DNA of 37,771 nucleotides from Flavobacteriaceae bacterium. GTDB lineage: Bacteria > Bacteroidota > Bacteroidia > Flavobacteriales > Weeksellaceae. Positions 24,950 to 33,058 of this stretch are shown here, piece by piece. The notes beneath the pieces are model-generated. The model was not told the DNA's origin and did not search any database. It was given only the letters and a program-made list of their open reading frames with translations. Each line of letters starts with the position of its first letter. Position 1 is the first letter of the stretch. The DNA is taken from positions 1 to 37,771 of the forward strand of contig JAUMXI010000015.1 in NCBI GenBank assembly GCA_030529185.1, in the 5' to 3' direction. The translations under genes were made by a program, and so were the position numbers.

Positions 24950-25792
24950 TCAATTTTTCCTATCGGGAGCGTTCTCTCTGAAGTAAGAAGGTGAAACATT
25001 TTCCATCTGCCTAAAAAATCGGCTGAACGATTGCACATCTTCATATCCTAAGGCATAACCTATCTCGGATACGGGCATTTCTGTATAGCACAAATATCTT
25101 TTTGCTTCAAGTAAAATTCGTTCTCTAATGAGTTGTAAAGGAGATTTTCCTATTAATTTCTTAAAAATATTAGATAATGTTTTTGGGGATTTGTTAAGCA
25201 TCTCGGCATAATCTTCAACGCGATGCAAGGCTGTAAAATGTGTTTCTAATAAATAATTAAACTCTTGAATGATATTAATTTGTTCTGGATTTTCTTCATC
25301 CCATTTCCGCTCTCTTTTATACAAACGAAGGCAAATGATGAGTATTTGTTTTAATAACATTTGTAGCATTTCCAACTGTAGGCTATCGCTTTCTTTCATC
25401 TCTTGTAAAAGAATTTGCCAAAAATTCTCCAACCTTGTTTTTTCCACTTTACAGAGGTTAAAAGCAGGTACTTCGGAGGAACCGTAATACAAAATCCCTC
25501 TACAACTCACCTCGCTCTCTTGCCCTAAAATACAATAAAAAGGGCGATTAAACCTGATGTATCTAATCGTTTTAAGATGATACCAATTAATTCTATTGAA
25601 TTCGGTTAAGCATATTATTTGATCTTTAGCAAACCGATGGAGTTTTGTGTCGATTATCATTTCATTACCTTCAGAACAAAACCAAATTAGGCACAATTCT
25701 CCTTCCGAAAGTCTGGGCAAAGCACAAGTTGAAGACACTTGCTCCAATTCTTTTACCTCTAATATTTCTGATATTTTACCTTGAAAAACCAT
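24950..25792 (-). CDS. AraC-family transcriptional regulator
   Basis: The 280-aa protein ends in the AraC double helix-turn-helix domain (last 100 residues): VEDYAEMLNKSPKTLSNIFK, then SPLQLIRERILLEAKRYL and the second helix-turn-helix SEIGYALGYEDVQSFSRFFR followed by SPSYFRE. The N-terminal half resembles a cupin-like sensor but has no clear ligand motif. The gene begins 9 bp after the small Cys-rich feo gene, so it can be read from the feoA promoter. It may control the feo genes, the downstream exported hydrolase, or unlinked targets; the sequence does not decide. Confidence 0.88.
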   Translation of the reverse strand: MVFQGKISEILEVKELEQVSSTCALPRLSEGELCLIWFCSEGNEMIIDTKLHRFAKDQIICLTEFNRINWYHLKTIRYIRFNRPFYCILGQESEVSCRGILYYGSSEVPAFNLCKVEKTRLENFWQILLQEMKESDSLQLEMLQMLLKQILIICLRLYKRERKWDEENPEQINIIQEFNYLLETHFTALHRVEDYAEMLNKSPKTLSNIFKKLIGKSPLQLIRERILLEAKRYLCYTEMPVSEIGYALGYEDVQSFSRFFRQMENVSPSYFRENAPDRKN

Positions 25793-25801
25793 ATCGTTTA
25801 T

Positions 25802-25939
25802 TTATGAGCATCCACAGTCGCTATCACATCCTCTTTTATTTTTAAATTTGCTTGGAGAAAAATTCTTCTTGAATATTTTATAGATAGAATAACAAGAAAA
25901 AAATACAATACAAGCCAAAATAACATACTGAAAAATCAT
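25802..25939 (-). CDS. FeoB-associated Cys-rich membrane protein
   Basis: This 45-aa product has one N-terminal transmembrane helix (FQYVILACIVFFSCYSIYKI), a basic stretch and a Cys-rich end (GCDSDCGCS). It starts 5 bp after the feoB stop codon, exactly where small FeoB-associated Cys-rich proteins are found in Bacteroidota. The cysteines may bind iron or sense redox state at the inner face of the membrane, an inference from the family. A longer frame reaching upstream into feoB was rejected because it would overlap feoB by over 120 nt; the ATG at 25939 fits. Confidence 0.8.
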   Translation of the reverse strand: MIFQYVILACIVFFSCYSIYKIFKKNFSPSKFKNKRGCDSDCGCS

Positions 25940-25944
25940 ATTTT

Positions 25945-27984
25945 TTATTTTAAAATCTGATATACTAAAAACGAAACTACATACGCCAGACCAGACATTC
26001 CCACCAATTGGAGCATTGTCCATTTCCAGCTTTTGGTCTCGCGATATACCACTGCAATTGTGGAAATACACTGCATCGCAAAGGCATAAAACATTAAGAT
26101 TGAAATTCCCGTAGCCAAACTAAATACTTTCTCGCCGTTGGGTTTGGTGTCTTCTCGCATTTTGTCCATTAAAGTTTTTTCACCCTCCTCGCTTTCTACA
26201 TCTACATCAAGACCATAGAGCGTTGAAATCGTCCCCACAAAAACCTCCCTCGCCGCGAAACTCGTAATCACGCTCACGCCCATTTTCCAATCGTATCCCA
26301 AAGGCTCAACAACGGGCTCTATCCCCTTCCCTATTATCGCCAAATAAGAATCATTAAGTTCAACATCTTGAGCAATCCATTCTTCATCATTTTGTTTCGG
26401 TCCGAAGTAAGCCAACACCCACAAAATCACACTTATCGCAAAAATCACTCGCCCTGCTCCGGCTATAAACTCCCAAACTTTACCCAAAATAAGTTTGAAA
26501 TTATACCCAAACAAAGGTACTTTATAAGTTGGTAAATCCAATACCAAATAAGAATTTCCTGTATTTTTAATAATTTTCTTTAAAACCCAAGACGCCAAAA
26601 GTGCCATTAAAAAACCTAAAACATACATCAGCAAAAGCATCATCGCTCGGTAATCTAAAATTCCAAAAAAATATTTTTCAGGGATAACCAAACTGATGAT
26701 AATGCTATAAATGGGTAATCTCGCCGAACAGGTCATAAACGGAGTGACCAATATCGTGAGCAATCTTTCTTTAACATTTTCAATATTTCGGGCGGACATA
26801 ATTGCAGGAATGGCACAAGCCGTCCCCGAAACCAAAGGCAAGATACTTTTCCCATTCAATCCGAAAGGTCTTAAAAATCTGTCCATCAAGAAAACCACCC
26901 TTGCCATATATCCTGAATCTTCCAAAAGGTAAAGAAAATATAGCAAAATCCCAATCTGTGGGGCGAAAACAACCACGCCACTTACCCCGGGTATTACCCC
27001 ATCTATCATCAAACTTCTCAAAGGTCCTTCGGGGAAGTATTCTCCTACTAATTCTCCCAAATATCCGAAGAAATCTTCTATCCAACCCATTGGATACTCT
27101 GCTAAGAAATATACCGAGTTGAAAATCAGAAGCAATAAAACTCCAAAAACAACATAGCCGAAAACAGGGTGCACCAAGCATCTGTCTATTTTCTCCGTGA
27201 AGAGCTCTTTTCCTCGCTTCTCTTTGGAGATGATTTGAGGCAGTAGTTTATCAATATTTTGGTATCTTCTAATGGTTTCCTGCACTTGCAATCTCTTCGG
27301 AACCAAGCATTTTACAGCATCTTGATTCAATTGTTCTGCAATGCTTTCCATTTTGCCTAAATATTTTTCCGCTGCTAAAAGCGTCCAAACTTTATATGGA
27401 TTATTTTCCTTTAGTTGAGTTTGCATTTTGAAAACCAAACCTTTATGTTCCATAGGAACTTCCAAAAGTATTTGCTCACTTTTCCTAAATTTATTCTGAA
27501 AAATAGCCTTTCTCACCTCATCTAATCCCTCGTTTTTTTTAGCATTGGTGGCAATGATTTTCACGCCTAAAAGTTCTTCCATTTTTTCAAAATTAAAGGA
27601 AAGCCCCTTTTTTTTCGCCAAATCTATTTGATTTATCAACATAATAATGGGCAACCCCCAGTCTTTAATCTGCTGAAATAATAAAAGACTTCGCCTCATA
27701 TTCAGAGCATCAGCCACATAAAGCACCCCTGAACATTTTTTTTTCTCTACCAAAAATTTACTCAAAATCGCTTCATCTTCGGAGGAAGGGTAAATACTAT
27801 ACGCCCCAGGCAAATCAATAATACTCACTTCTTCCCCTTCATAGAGATAATTACCCGTATGGCTCGCCACCGTGACCCCCGCGTAGTTTCCTGTCTTTTG
27901 TTGTCTATTGCAAAGATAATTGAATAGTGTAGATTTCCCAACATTAGGATTTCCTACCAATAATATATTTTTTGATTCCGTCAT
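25945..27984 (-). CDS. feoB: Ferrous iron transport protein B
   Basis: FeoB is the inner-membrane Fe(II) importer with an N-terminal GTPase. The 679-aa protein has G1 GNPNVGKS at 11-18, G3 DLPG at 57-60 and G4 NQID at 118-121, a helical linker, then about 8-10 membrane helices with the two Gate regions (the first around VSGTACAIPAIMSARNI with its conserved Cys, the second near FAAREVFVGTISTLYG). It overlaps feoA by 4 nt (ATGA) and is followed after 5 bp by the Cys-rich membrane protein. It is somewhat shorter than E. coli FeoB (773 aa) but complete. Confidence 0.96.
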   Translation of the reverse strand: MTESKNILLVGNPNVGKSTLFNYLCNRQQKTGNYAGVTVASHTGNYLYEGEEVSIIDLPGAYSIYPSSEDEAILSKFLVEKKKCSGVLYVADALNMRRSLLLFQQIKDWGLPIIMLINQIDLAKKKGLSFNFEKMEELLGVKIIATNAKKNEGLDEVRKAIFQNKFRKSEQILLEVPMEHKGLVFKMQTQLKENNPYKVWTLLAAEKYLGKMESIAEQLNQDAVKCLVPKRLQVQETIRRYQNIDKLLPQIISKEKRGKELFTEKIDRCLVHPVFGYVVFGVLLLLIFNSVYFLAEYPMGWIEDFFGYLGELVGEYFPEGPLRSLMIDGVIPGVSGVVVFAPQIGILLYFLYLLEDSGYMARVVFLMDRFLRPFGLNGKSILPLVSGTACAIPAIMSARNIENVKERLLTILVTPFMTCSARLPIYSIIISLVIPEKYFFGILDYRAMMLLLMYVLGFLMALLASWVLKKIIKNTGNSYLVLDLPTYKVPLFGYNFKLILGKVWEFIAGAGRVIFAISVILWVLAYFGPKQNDEEWIAQDVELNDSYLAIIGKGIEPVVEPLGYDWKMGVSVITSFAAREVFVGTISTLYGLDVDVESEEGEKTLMDKMREDTKPNGEKVFSLATGISILMFYAFAMQCISTIAVVYRETKSWKWTMLQLVGMSGLAYVVSFLVYQILK

Positions 27985-28241
27985 TTTATTGTTTCTACTA
28001 AAATGAATTTTGCCTCTTCAGCTCTTAATGCTACCTTGGTTTTTTCAATGCCATATTCCACATACATCGGTCCGCCCAAAGGGGCTCTATGTAAAACCAC
28101 GAATTCCGTATCGGGCAGTAATCCCATTTCTATGATTTTATTGGGCATTTGGAACTCTTCGTTGTCAAATTCCAAAATTTTTCCTTTTATCCCATTAGGA
28201 AAATCGCAAAGTCTTTTTATATTTTGAGGCTTTTCTTTCAT
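27981..28241 (-). CDS. feoA: Ferrous iron transport protein A
   Basis: FeoA is a small SH3-like cytoplasmic protein that supports FeoB. The 86-aa product fits the family: an early KRLCDFPNGIKGKI, a middle LLPDTEFVVLHRAPLGGP and a strand with ALRAEEAKFI. A longer frame could begin at a TTG at 28262, but this lies within the -7 box, so the ATG at 28241 is the start, giving a 15-nt leader. It is the first gene of feoA-feoB-Cys-rich protein, with araC 9 bp behind. Confidence 0.92.
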   Translation of the reverse strand: MKEKPQNIKRLCDFPNGIKGKILEFDNEEFQMPNKIIEMGLLPDTEFVVLHRAPLGGPMYVEYGIEKTKVALRAEEAKFILVETIK

Positions 28242-28259
28242 TGTGCTGTTTTCAGATAG

Positions 28260-28267
28260 CAAATATA
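28260..28267 (-). promoter_or_regulatory. -7 box of the feoAB operon
   Basis: The minus strand reads TATATTTG, predicted start near 28256. The gap between this and the ogt promoter is only 32 bp. No clear Fur-type box is seen. Confidence 0.6.
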
Positions 28268-28299
28268 CTTGTTTTGATTTAATCTAAATAAAAATTCAC

Positions 28300-28307
28300 T
28301 ACCTTTG
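28300..28307 (+). promoter_or_regulatory. -7 box of ogt
   Basis: TACCTTTG matches TAnnTTTG; predicted leader 15 nt. A TTTG at 28273-28276 is 23 bp upstream, slightly beyond the ideal spacing. Confidence 0.6.
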
Positions 28308-28325
28308 AATAGTTTAATTTGAAAA

Positions 28326-28814
28326 ATGAAGCTCTATTCCAAACTCATTAAGACGCCATTAGGGATAATAAAGGCCTTTGCCAATGATGACTATTTACTG
28401 GCATTAGATTTTATAGATAGCAAATATTTTGATAAAAATATCCCTTCTAATTTCTCTCAACAAGGCAACGGCATTTTAAAATTGACGGAAAAAGAACTGA
28501 CACTTTATTTCAAAGGGGAATTAAAAAAGTTTTCCATTCCTTTACAATTTTCTGGAACTGAGTTTCAAAAGATGATTTGGAGCGATTTGATGAAAATACC
28601 CTACGGACACACGATTTCCTACCAGCAACAAGCCGAAAACATTGGCAACCTCAAAGCCATAAGAGCCGTAGCCAACGCCAATAGCAAAAATAAAATTGTC
28701 ATAATAGTCCCTTGCCATCGTGTTATTGGGAAAAGCCAACAACTTACGGGCTATGCCGGTGGTTTAGACAGAAAAGCGTTTTTACTTAATTTAGAGAAAA
28801 ATCATTTTCAATAA
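28326..28814 (+). CDS. ogt: Methylated-DNA--[protein]-cysteine S-methyltransferase
   Basis: This suicide repair protein transfers the methyl group from O6-methylguanine (or O4-methylthymine) to its own cysteine. The 162-aa protein has the active-site motif IVPCHRVIG with Cys130, a helix-turn-helix with the arginine-finger region (AIRAVANANS at 111-120) and the C-terminal GYAGGLDRKAFLLNLE. It has no AdaA metal-binding domain, so it is an Ogt/AGT type rather than a full Ada regulator. It diverges from feoA and ends at a terminator shared with fabD. Confidence 0.93.
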   Translation: MKLYSKLIKTPLGIIKAFANDDYLLALDFIDSKYFDKNIPSNFSQQGNGILKLTEKELTLYFKGELKKFSIPLQFSGTEFQKMIWSDLMKIPYGHTISYQQQAENIGNLKAIRAVANANSKNKIVIIVPCHRVIGKSQQLTGYAGGLDRKAFLLNLEKNHFQ

Positions 28815-28816
28815 AA

Positions 28817-28850
28817 AAACTCTCACCAAAATAGCGAGAGTTTATTTTTT
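28817..28850. terminator. Bidirectional terminator between ogt and fabD
   Basis: AAACTCTC pairs with GAGAGTTT around an 11-nt loop, followed by a T-run (TTTATTTTTT); A-rich on the left for use on the minus strand. It overlaps the last bases of the fabD stop codon. Confidence 0.8.
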
Positions 28851-29727
28851 AAGTTGCCGAAGTGGTAGAAACCTCTGGGCTTATTTTCTTTATTAAACCT
28901 TGCAAAGTCTTTCCTGGTCCTACTTCAATAAAATGTTCAGCTCCATCGGCTACCATATTTCTTATGCTTTGTGTCCATCTCACAGAGCCTGTAAGCTGGG
29001 CAATCAGATTTTTCTTAATTTCTTCCGAATCTAATACCGCAGTAGTCGTAATATTCTGATAAATAGGGATAATAGGCGTGTTGAATTTCACTTCTTCAAT
29101 GGCTTTAGCCAATTTCTCTTGTGCAGATTTCATCAAAGGGGAGTGAAACGCTCCATTAACGGGAAGTATTAGAGCTCTTTTTGCTCCCTCCGCCTTTAAG
29201 ACTTCACAAGCCTTTTCCACAGCAGAAGTTTCCCCAGAAATCACCAATTGACCAGGGCAATTATAATTTGCAGGAACTACAATTCCCTCTATTTCGGCAC
29301 AGATTTGCTCTACTTTTTCGTCTTCCAAACCTAAAACCGCCGCCATAGAAGAAGGATTGGCATCACAAGCCTCTTGCATTGCCAAAGCTCTTTGATAAAC
29401 CAAAGACAAACCATCTTGAAAAGACAAGGTTCCATTAGCTACCAAAGCAGAAAACTCACCTAGAGAATGTCCTGCTACCATTTGAGCTCCAATAGCATCT
29501 ACAGCCTTCACTGCAGCAACGGAATGAATGAAAATCGCAGGTTGCGTGACTTTTGTTTTCTTTAAATCTTCCTCGCTTCCGTTAAACATAATTGATAGGA
29601 TATCAAAGCCTAAAATATCATTTGCGGAGTCCATTAGGTCTTTAATTTCCTTTCTACTTTCGTAAAGTTCTTTACCCATTCCCACAAATTGAGCCCCCTG
29701 CCCTGGGAATACTAACGCTTTCTTCAT
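28849..29727 (-). CDS. fabD: Malonyl-CoA:ACP transacylase
   Basis: FabD moves malonyl groups from CoA to acyl carrier protein to feed fatty-acid elongation. The 292-aa protein begins with FPGQGAQFVGMG, has the nucleophile motif GHSLGE with Ser88 (86-91), the substrate arginine in YQRA (Arg113) and the catalytic His195 in AFHSPLM, plus the closing VGPGKTLQGLIKK. It lies 27 bp downstream of the LysM gene on the same strand with no terminator between, so the two may share a transcript. No other fab gene is in the window. Confidence 0.95.
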   Translation of the reverse strand: MKKALVFPGQGAQFVGMGKELYESRKEIKDLMDSANDILGFDILSIMFNGSEEDLKKTKVTQPAIFIHSVAAVKAVDAIGAQMVAGHSLGEFSALVANGTLSFQDGLSLVYQRALAMQEACDANPSSMAAVLGLEDEKVEQICAEIEGIVVPANYNCPGQLVISGETSAVEKACEVLKAEGAKRALILPVNGAFHSPLMKSAQEKLAKAIEEVKFNTPIIPIYQNITTTAVLDSEEIKKNLIAQLTGSVRWTQSIRNMVADGAEHFIEVGPGKTLQGLIKKISPEVSTTSAT

Positions 29728-29754
29728 ATCTTTTTTTAAACCTTTATTTATTTT

Positions 29755-31410
29755 TTATGGCATCAATCTCACCACTCGATAGCCTGTATTAGCAAAAGCT
29801 CCGTTTCTCTTTGTACGAACATACTCAAACTTTGTTGCCAGGTGAGTGTGGGATTTATCCATTTGTTTAATCATATCATTTTTATACGCTCTTGCGATTA
29901 CATCATTTACCACATCAAAACCTATAATCATATATTTTGAAGGGGCTTTGCAATATTTCGCGTTGAAGTCTGCTAAAACTTCCTTTTCAAAATTCCCATT
30001 AACATTAATTTTTCTATCCATAAGATAAACCAAATTAGTTTTACTTAAGGCATCTACATTTCTCTCAAAATCAGAATGGTAATACATACTAAACGCCTTA
30101 ATCCCTTCTGCTTGCTTTCCTAATTCCATCAATTTTTGAGCGAACTCCTTCCCTGCTCTATCTTCATTATTTGCCAAAATCACAATCGCTGGGGCTTTTC
30201 TCCCCGTCATCATATTTTGTTCTAGCTCTACTTCTGCAGAAGAATTTAGCATAACGACATTGGCTTTGGACAGATCTTTTTTCAACTGATTTTTAATAAA
30301 CTCCGCCTCTTCATCATTCCCAACAATATAAATTTTTTGATTGGCATAAGCCTGTTTCACTTCCTTCACTATTCGCTCGGTATAAACTCTGTTGCCTGTT
30401 TCTACCAAAATCAAATTAGCATAATCATACAAATCTGAAGTGTTTGCAAAAGGAGCTACCACGGGGATTTTTTCTTCTTTCACATAATTCAACACCTCTA
30501 AGACATTAGATTTGAAGAATGGACCGACAATTACATTGGTATTTTGTTTATTGATTTGCGAAATATTATTTTTAAAAGAATTTTCATTTTCTGCATCAAT
30601 CACATTAAGGTTGATTTTTTTACCTTGTGCCACATTTCTTTCGGCTGCCAATTTTGCCCCAATCAAAAAGTCTGTCGCCAAACTTCTATACTTACTATCG
30701 TTAGAATCAAAGCCAAAAGGCAACATCAAGGCTATATTTAAAACATCGCTATTTGATTTTTTATATTGTTTTTCGTATTTCTTAATCTTCAATTTATCTC
30801 CCACACGGATACCATTGGGCAGACCATCATTCAGGTTTTCCAATTGTTCATAAGAAATATTATACTTGTTTATAATCCCAAAAGCTGTATCTCCCGCTTC
30901 CACAAAGTGGGTAAGATACTCTTCATCGGCGATTTTATCAGCAGGTGGTGGCGTTTCTCTCTGAATAGGCTTTTCTGCTCTTTTTTCCGTTATTTTCTCC
31001 TGTACTTTTAGCACGGCATTTTCATTCACACGAATAATATCATCCGGATGCAAACCTCTCTCCTTCAACCCAGGATTGAGATTAAACAGCTCTTTTTGAG
31101 AAATATTAAACTTTTTAGAAATTCCGTAAAAAGTATCTTTTGGCTGAACTTTATAAGTTCCATTATTTTTCATTACAGAGGTTTTTCCCTCCTCTTTCTT
31201 TTGTTTATTTTTAGTAGGGATAATCAAAACATCTCCAATGTTTAATTTTCCATCTTTAGTTTTAGGATTGTATTTTATCAATTCATCTAATGATACGGCG
31301 TATTTTTTAGCAATACCATATAGCGTCTCTTTTGCTACAACTTCGTGTTTATGCTGTGCAAAAAGCGAAATAAAAAACAATCCCAATAGGGCAATAAATA
31401 TTTTTTTCAT
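29755..31410 (-). CDS. Exported protein with three LysM domains and a periplasmic-binding-protein domain
   Basis: The 551-aa product starts with a signal peptide (MKKIFIALLGLFFISLFAQ). Three LysM domains follow, each with a TxYGI/TxFGI-type core: HEVVAKETLYGIAKKYAV (about 22-66), YKVQPKDTFYGISKKFNI (about 85-130) and HFVEAGDTAFGIINKYNI (about 165-213), which should bind peptidoglycan glycan strands. From about 225 to the end it has a type I periplasmic-binding fold (NIALMLPFGF, IGAKLAAERN, NVIVGPFFKSN, KIPVVAPFANT). The layout recalls LpoA-like cell-wall regulators and the flavobacterial 'PBP1 and LysM' proteins. Its role in envelope assembly is inferred. The leader is about 56 nt from the TAAATTTG box. 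Confidence 0.85.
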   Translation of the reverse strand: MKKIFIALLGLFFISLFAQHKHEVVAKETLYGIAKKYAVSLDELIKYNPKTKDGKLNIGDVLIIPTKNKQKKEEGKTSVMKNNGTYKVQPKDTFYGISKKFNISQKELFNLNPGLKERGLHPDDIIRVNENAVLKVQEKITEKRAEKPIQRETPPPADKIADEEYLTHFVEAGDTAFGIINKYNISYEQLENLNDGLPNGIRVGDKLKIKKYEKQYKKSNSDVLNIALMLPFGFDSNDSKYRSLATDFLIGAKLAAERNVAQGKKINLNVIDAENENSFKNNISQINKQNTNVIVGPFFKSNVLEVLNYVKEEKIPVVAPFANTSDLYDYANLILVETGNRVYTERIVKEVKQAYANQKIYIVGNDEEAEFIKNQLKKDLSKANVVMLNSSAEVELEQNMMTGRKAPAIVILANNEDRAGKEFAQKLMELGKQAEGIKAFSMYYHSDFERNVDALSKTNLVYLMDRKINVNGNFEKEVLADFNAKYCKAPSKYMIIGFDVVNDVIARAYKNDMIKQMDKSHTHLATKFEYVRTKRNGAFANTGYRVVRLMP

Positions 31411-31469
31411 TTTATTTTTCCAATTTTAGGGAGTTTATTAATTTTAACTCAATTCTTAAAATAAGGCTA

Positions 31470-31477
31470 CAAATTTA
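31470..31477 (-). promoter_or_regulatory. -7 box of the LysM-fabD unit
   Basis: The minus strand reads TAAATTTG just after the bshC stop codon; predicted start near 31466. Confidence 0.5.
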
Positions 31478-31488
31478 CACTTTTCTAC

Positions 31489-33054
31489 TCAAATGAAAGA
31501 AACTACAAGTTCCGATTTTTCTACATCTATATTTTCGTAGCATTTTTGTATCCACGCCTGACCATTTTGAGCGTAAAACACACTGAAATTCAGCACTCTT
31601 TCTTGCCAGACGCCATTATGATGAACCTCAAAATAAAGTTGGCTCATACGCGTATATTTCTCATTCTGTTTAATCTTTTCGGCACGAAGTAGCCTTTTTT
31701 TCATTCGGGTGTAAGATTTCAGCTGACGGGTTTGCTCTGCTTCCACCAAATTTCGGAAAGTTTTATCCGTGAGAGAAGATTTTTCTTTCAACAGCTCAAA
31801 TATCTTTTTTATTTCATCTTCTTTTTGGTTAATTACCTCCAAAAGTTCAGAGTTATTCAGCAACTTATCCCTCATCACCTCCGTATAATTTTCAAAAAAA
31901 TGATGAATATTTAGCCCTAAACGCTCTATTTTATCCCCAATTTTTTCCGTTAAAAACAACAAAGAATTTCGCGGAACCAACAAAGGGAAAGACACTTGCA
32001 TTTTACGGAAATAGTCTTTCAACTCCAGCCAATACATTATTTCTGCATTTCCACCGATATAGGCAATATTGGGCAATATTTTCTCTTGATAAATCGGTCG
32101 CATCACAGCATTGGGCGAAATATTTTCCATTTTTTCCAAAATCTTTTCTTCGCTCAGCACCCAGTTTTTATCTACAATTTTGTATTGATTTCCCTCTTTC
32201 TCTATTCTATCTCGGGTTTCTGAAAGATAAAACAAGTTAATCTCTCTAGGATTGACCTGCACTTTACCATATTTTTCGGTAAGATTTTGAATGGTGTTTT
32301 CCGTAGATTTTTTTAGCGTTTGATTTTTTATTTCATCGGTGAAAATCTCTCTCATTTGCTCTTTCAGTGCTTTATCATCACCATCAATCATCAAAATTCC
32401 TCTCTCACCGAAAAGCCTATTTACCAATATTTTAGTTGCCTGAGTTAAAGAATTTCCGAGTTTATAAGCCTCTTTCAACCAAAGAATAAGCTCCGTAGCA
32501 TACACATCATCCTTAAATTCTCGCTCAAAATCTTGAATAAAATGATTTTCCTCAATCTTGATTCTTCCAACCGCTCCACCAGCTTTTCCCGTGATTTGAT
32601 ATTGATGATTTTTAGTTTTAAAACTCTGAATTTCATCAAAATCGTGGTCTTCCGTAGCCAACCAAAACACTGGCACAAACTTCTTATCCTCGGAATGTTG
32701 GTTAAGAAATTCAGCAGTTTTTATCGTTTGTAAAATTTTATACACGAAAAAACTCGCCCCAGAAAAGAGATTTAATTGATGCCCCGTAGTGATGGTAAAG
32801 ACATTATTTTGAGCAATCAAATCTAAATTTTCTCTCTGTTTATCAGAAAGGTGCAAACTCCCCATCTGTTCTACCAAAACTTTATGTAGCGTTTCTCTTT
32901 GTTCAGGAGAAAAAGTTTTATGCTTAATTTCTGCCTGTTTTAGAGCATTATGCAGGGAAAATCTTTGAGATGAAAATTCCTCTTCGCTCAAAAAATCCTT
33001 AATCAATTGAGGAACACTCGCTATATCGTTGAAATTTAATCTTTTACAATTCAT
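31489..33054 (-). CDS. bshC: Putative cysteine ligase BshC (bacillithiol biosynthesis)
   Basis: BshC adds cysteine to glucosaminyl-malate, the last step in bacillithiol synthesis. The 521-aa protein has the family's Rossmann-like core with TTGHQLNLFSG at 89-99, WLATEDHDFDE at 131-141 and GGNAEIMYWLELKDYF, and a Lys/Glu-rich coiled-coil segment at about 390-470. The length is typical. It starts 4 bp after the putative porin gene and shares its transcript. Other bsh genes are not in the window. The assignment as the ligase rests on genetics in Bacillus; in vitro activity has been hard to show. Confidence 0.92.
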   Translation of the reverse strand: MNCKRLNFNDIASVPQLIKDFLSEEEFSSQRFSLHNALKQAEIKHKTFSPEQRETLHKVLVEQMGSLHLSDKQRENLDLIAQNNVFTITTGHQLNLFSGASFFVYKILQTIKTAEFLNQHSEDKKFVPVFWLATEDHDFDEIQSFKTKNHQYQITGKAGGAVGRIKIEENHFIQDFEREFKDDVYATELILWLKEAYKLGNSLTQATKILVNRLFGERGILMIDGDDKALKEQMREIFTDEIKNQTLKKSTENTIQNLTEKYGKVQVNPREINLFYLSETRDRIEKEGNQYKIVDKNWVLSEEKILEKMENISPNAVMRPIYQEKILPNIAYIGGNAEIMYWLELKDYFRKMQVSFPLLVPRNSLLFLTEKIGDKIERLGLNIHHFFENYTEVMRDKLLNNSELLEVINQKEDEIKKIFELLKEKSSLTDKTFRNLVEAEQTRQLKSYTRMKKRLLRAEKIKQNEKYTRMSQLYFEVHHNGVWQERVLNFSVFYAQNGQAWIQKCYENIDVEKSELVVSFI

Positions 33055-33058
33055 TTTT

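Noticed and set aside
25940-26071. Upstream extension of the FeoB-associated Cys-rich protein to 89 aa
   Set aside because: Would overlap feoB by over 120 nt and adds sequence read out of frame from feoB; the ATG at 25939 fits 5 bp after the feoB stop.
28242-28262. TTG-started extension of feoA
   Set aside because: The TTG lies in the TATATTTG promoter box; ATG 28241 gives a normal leader.
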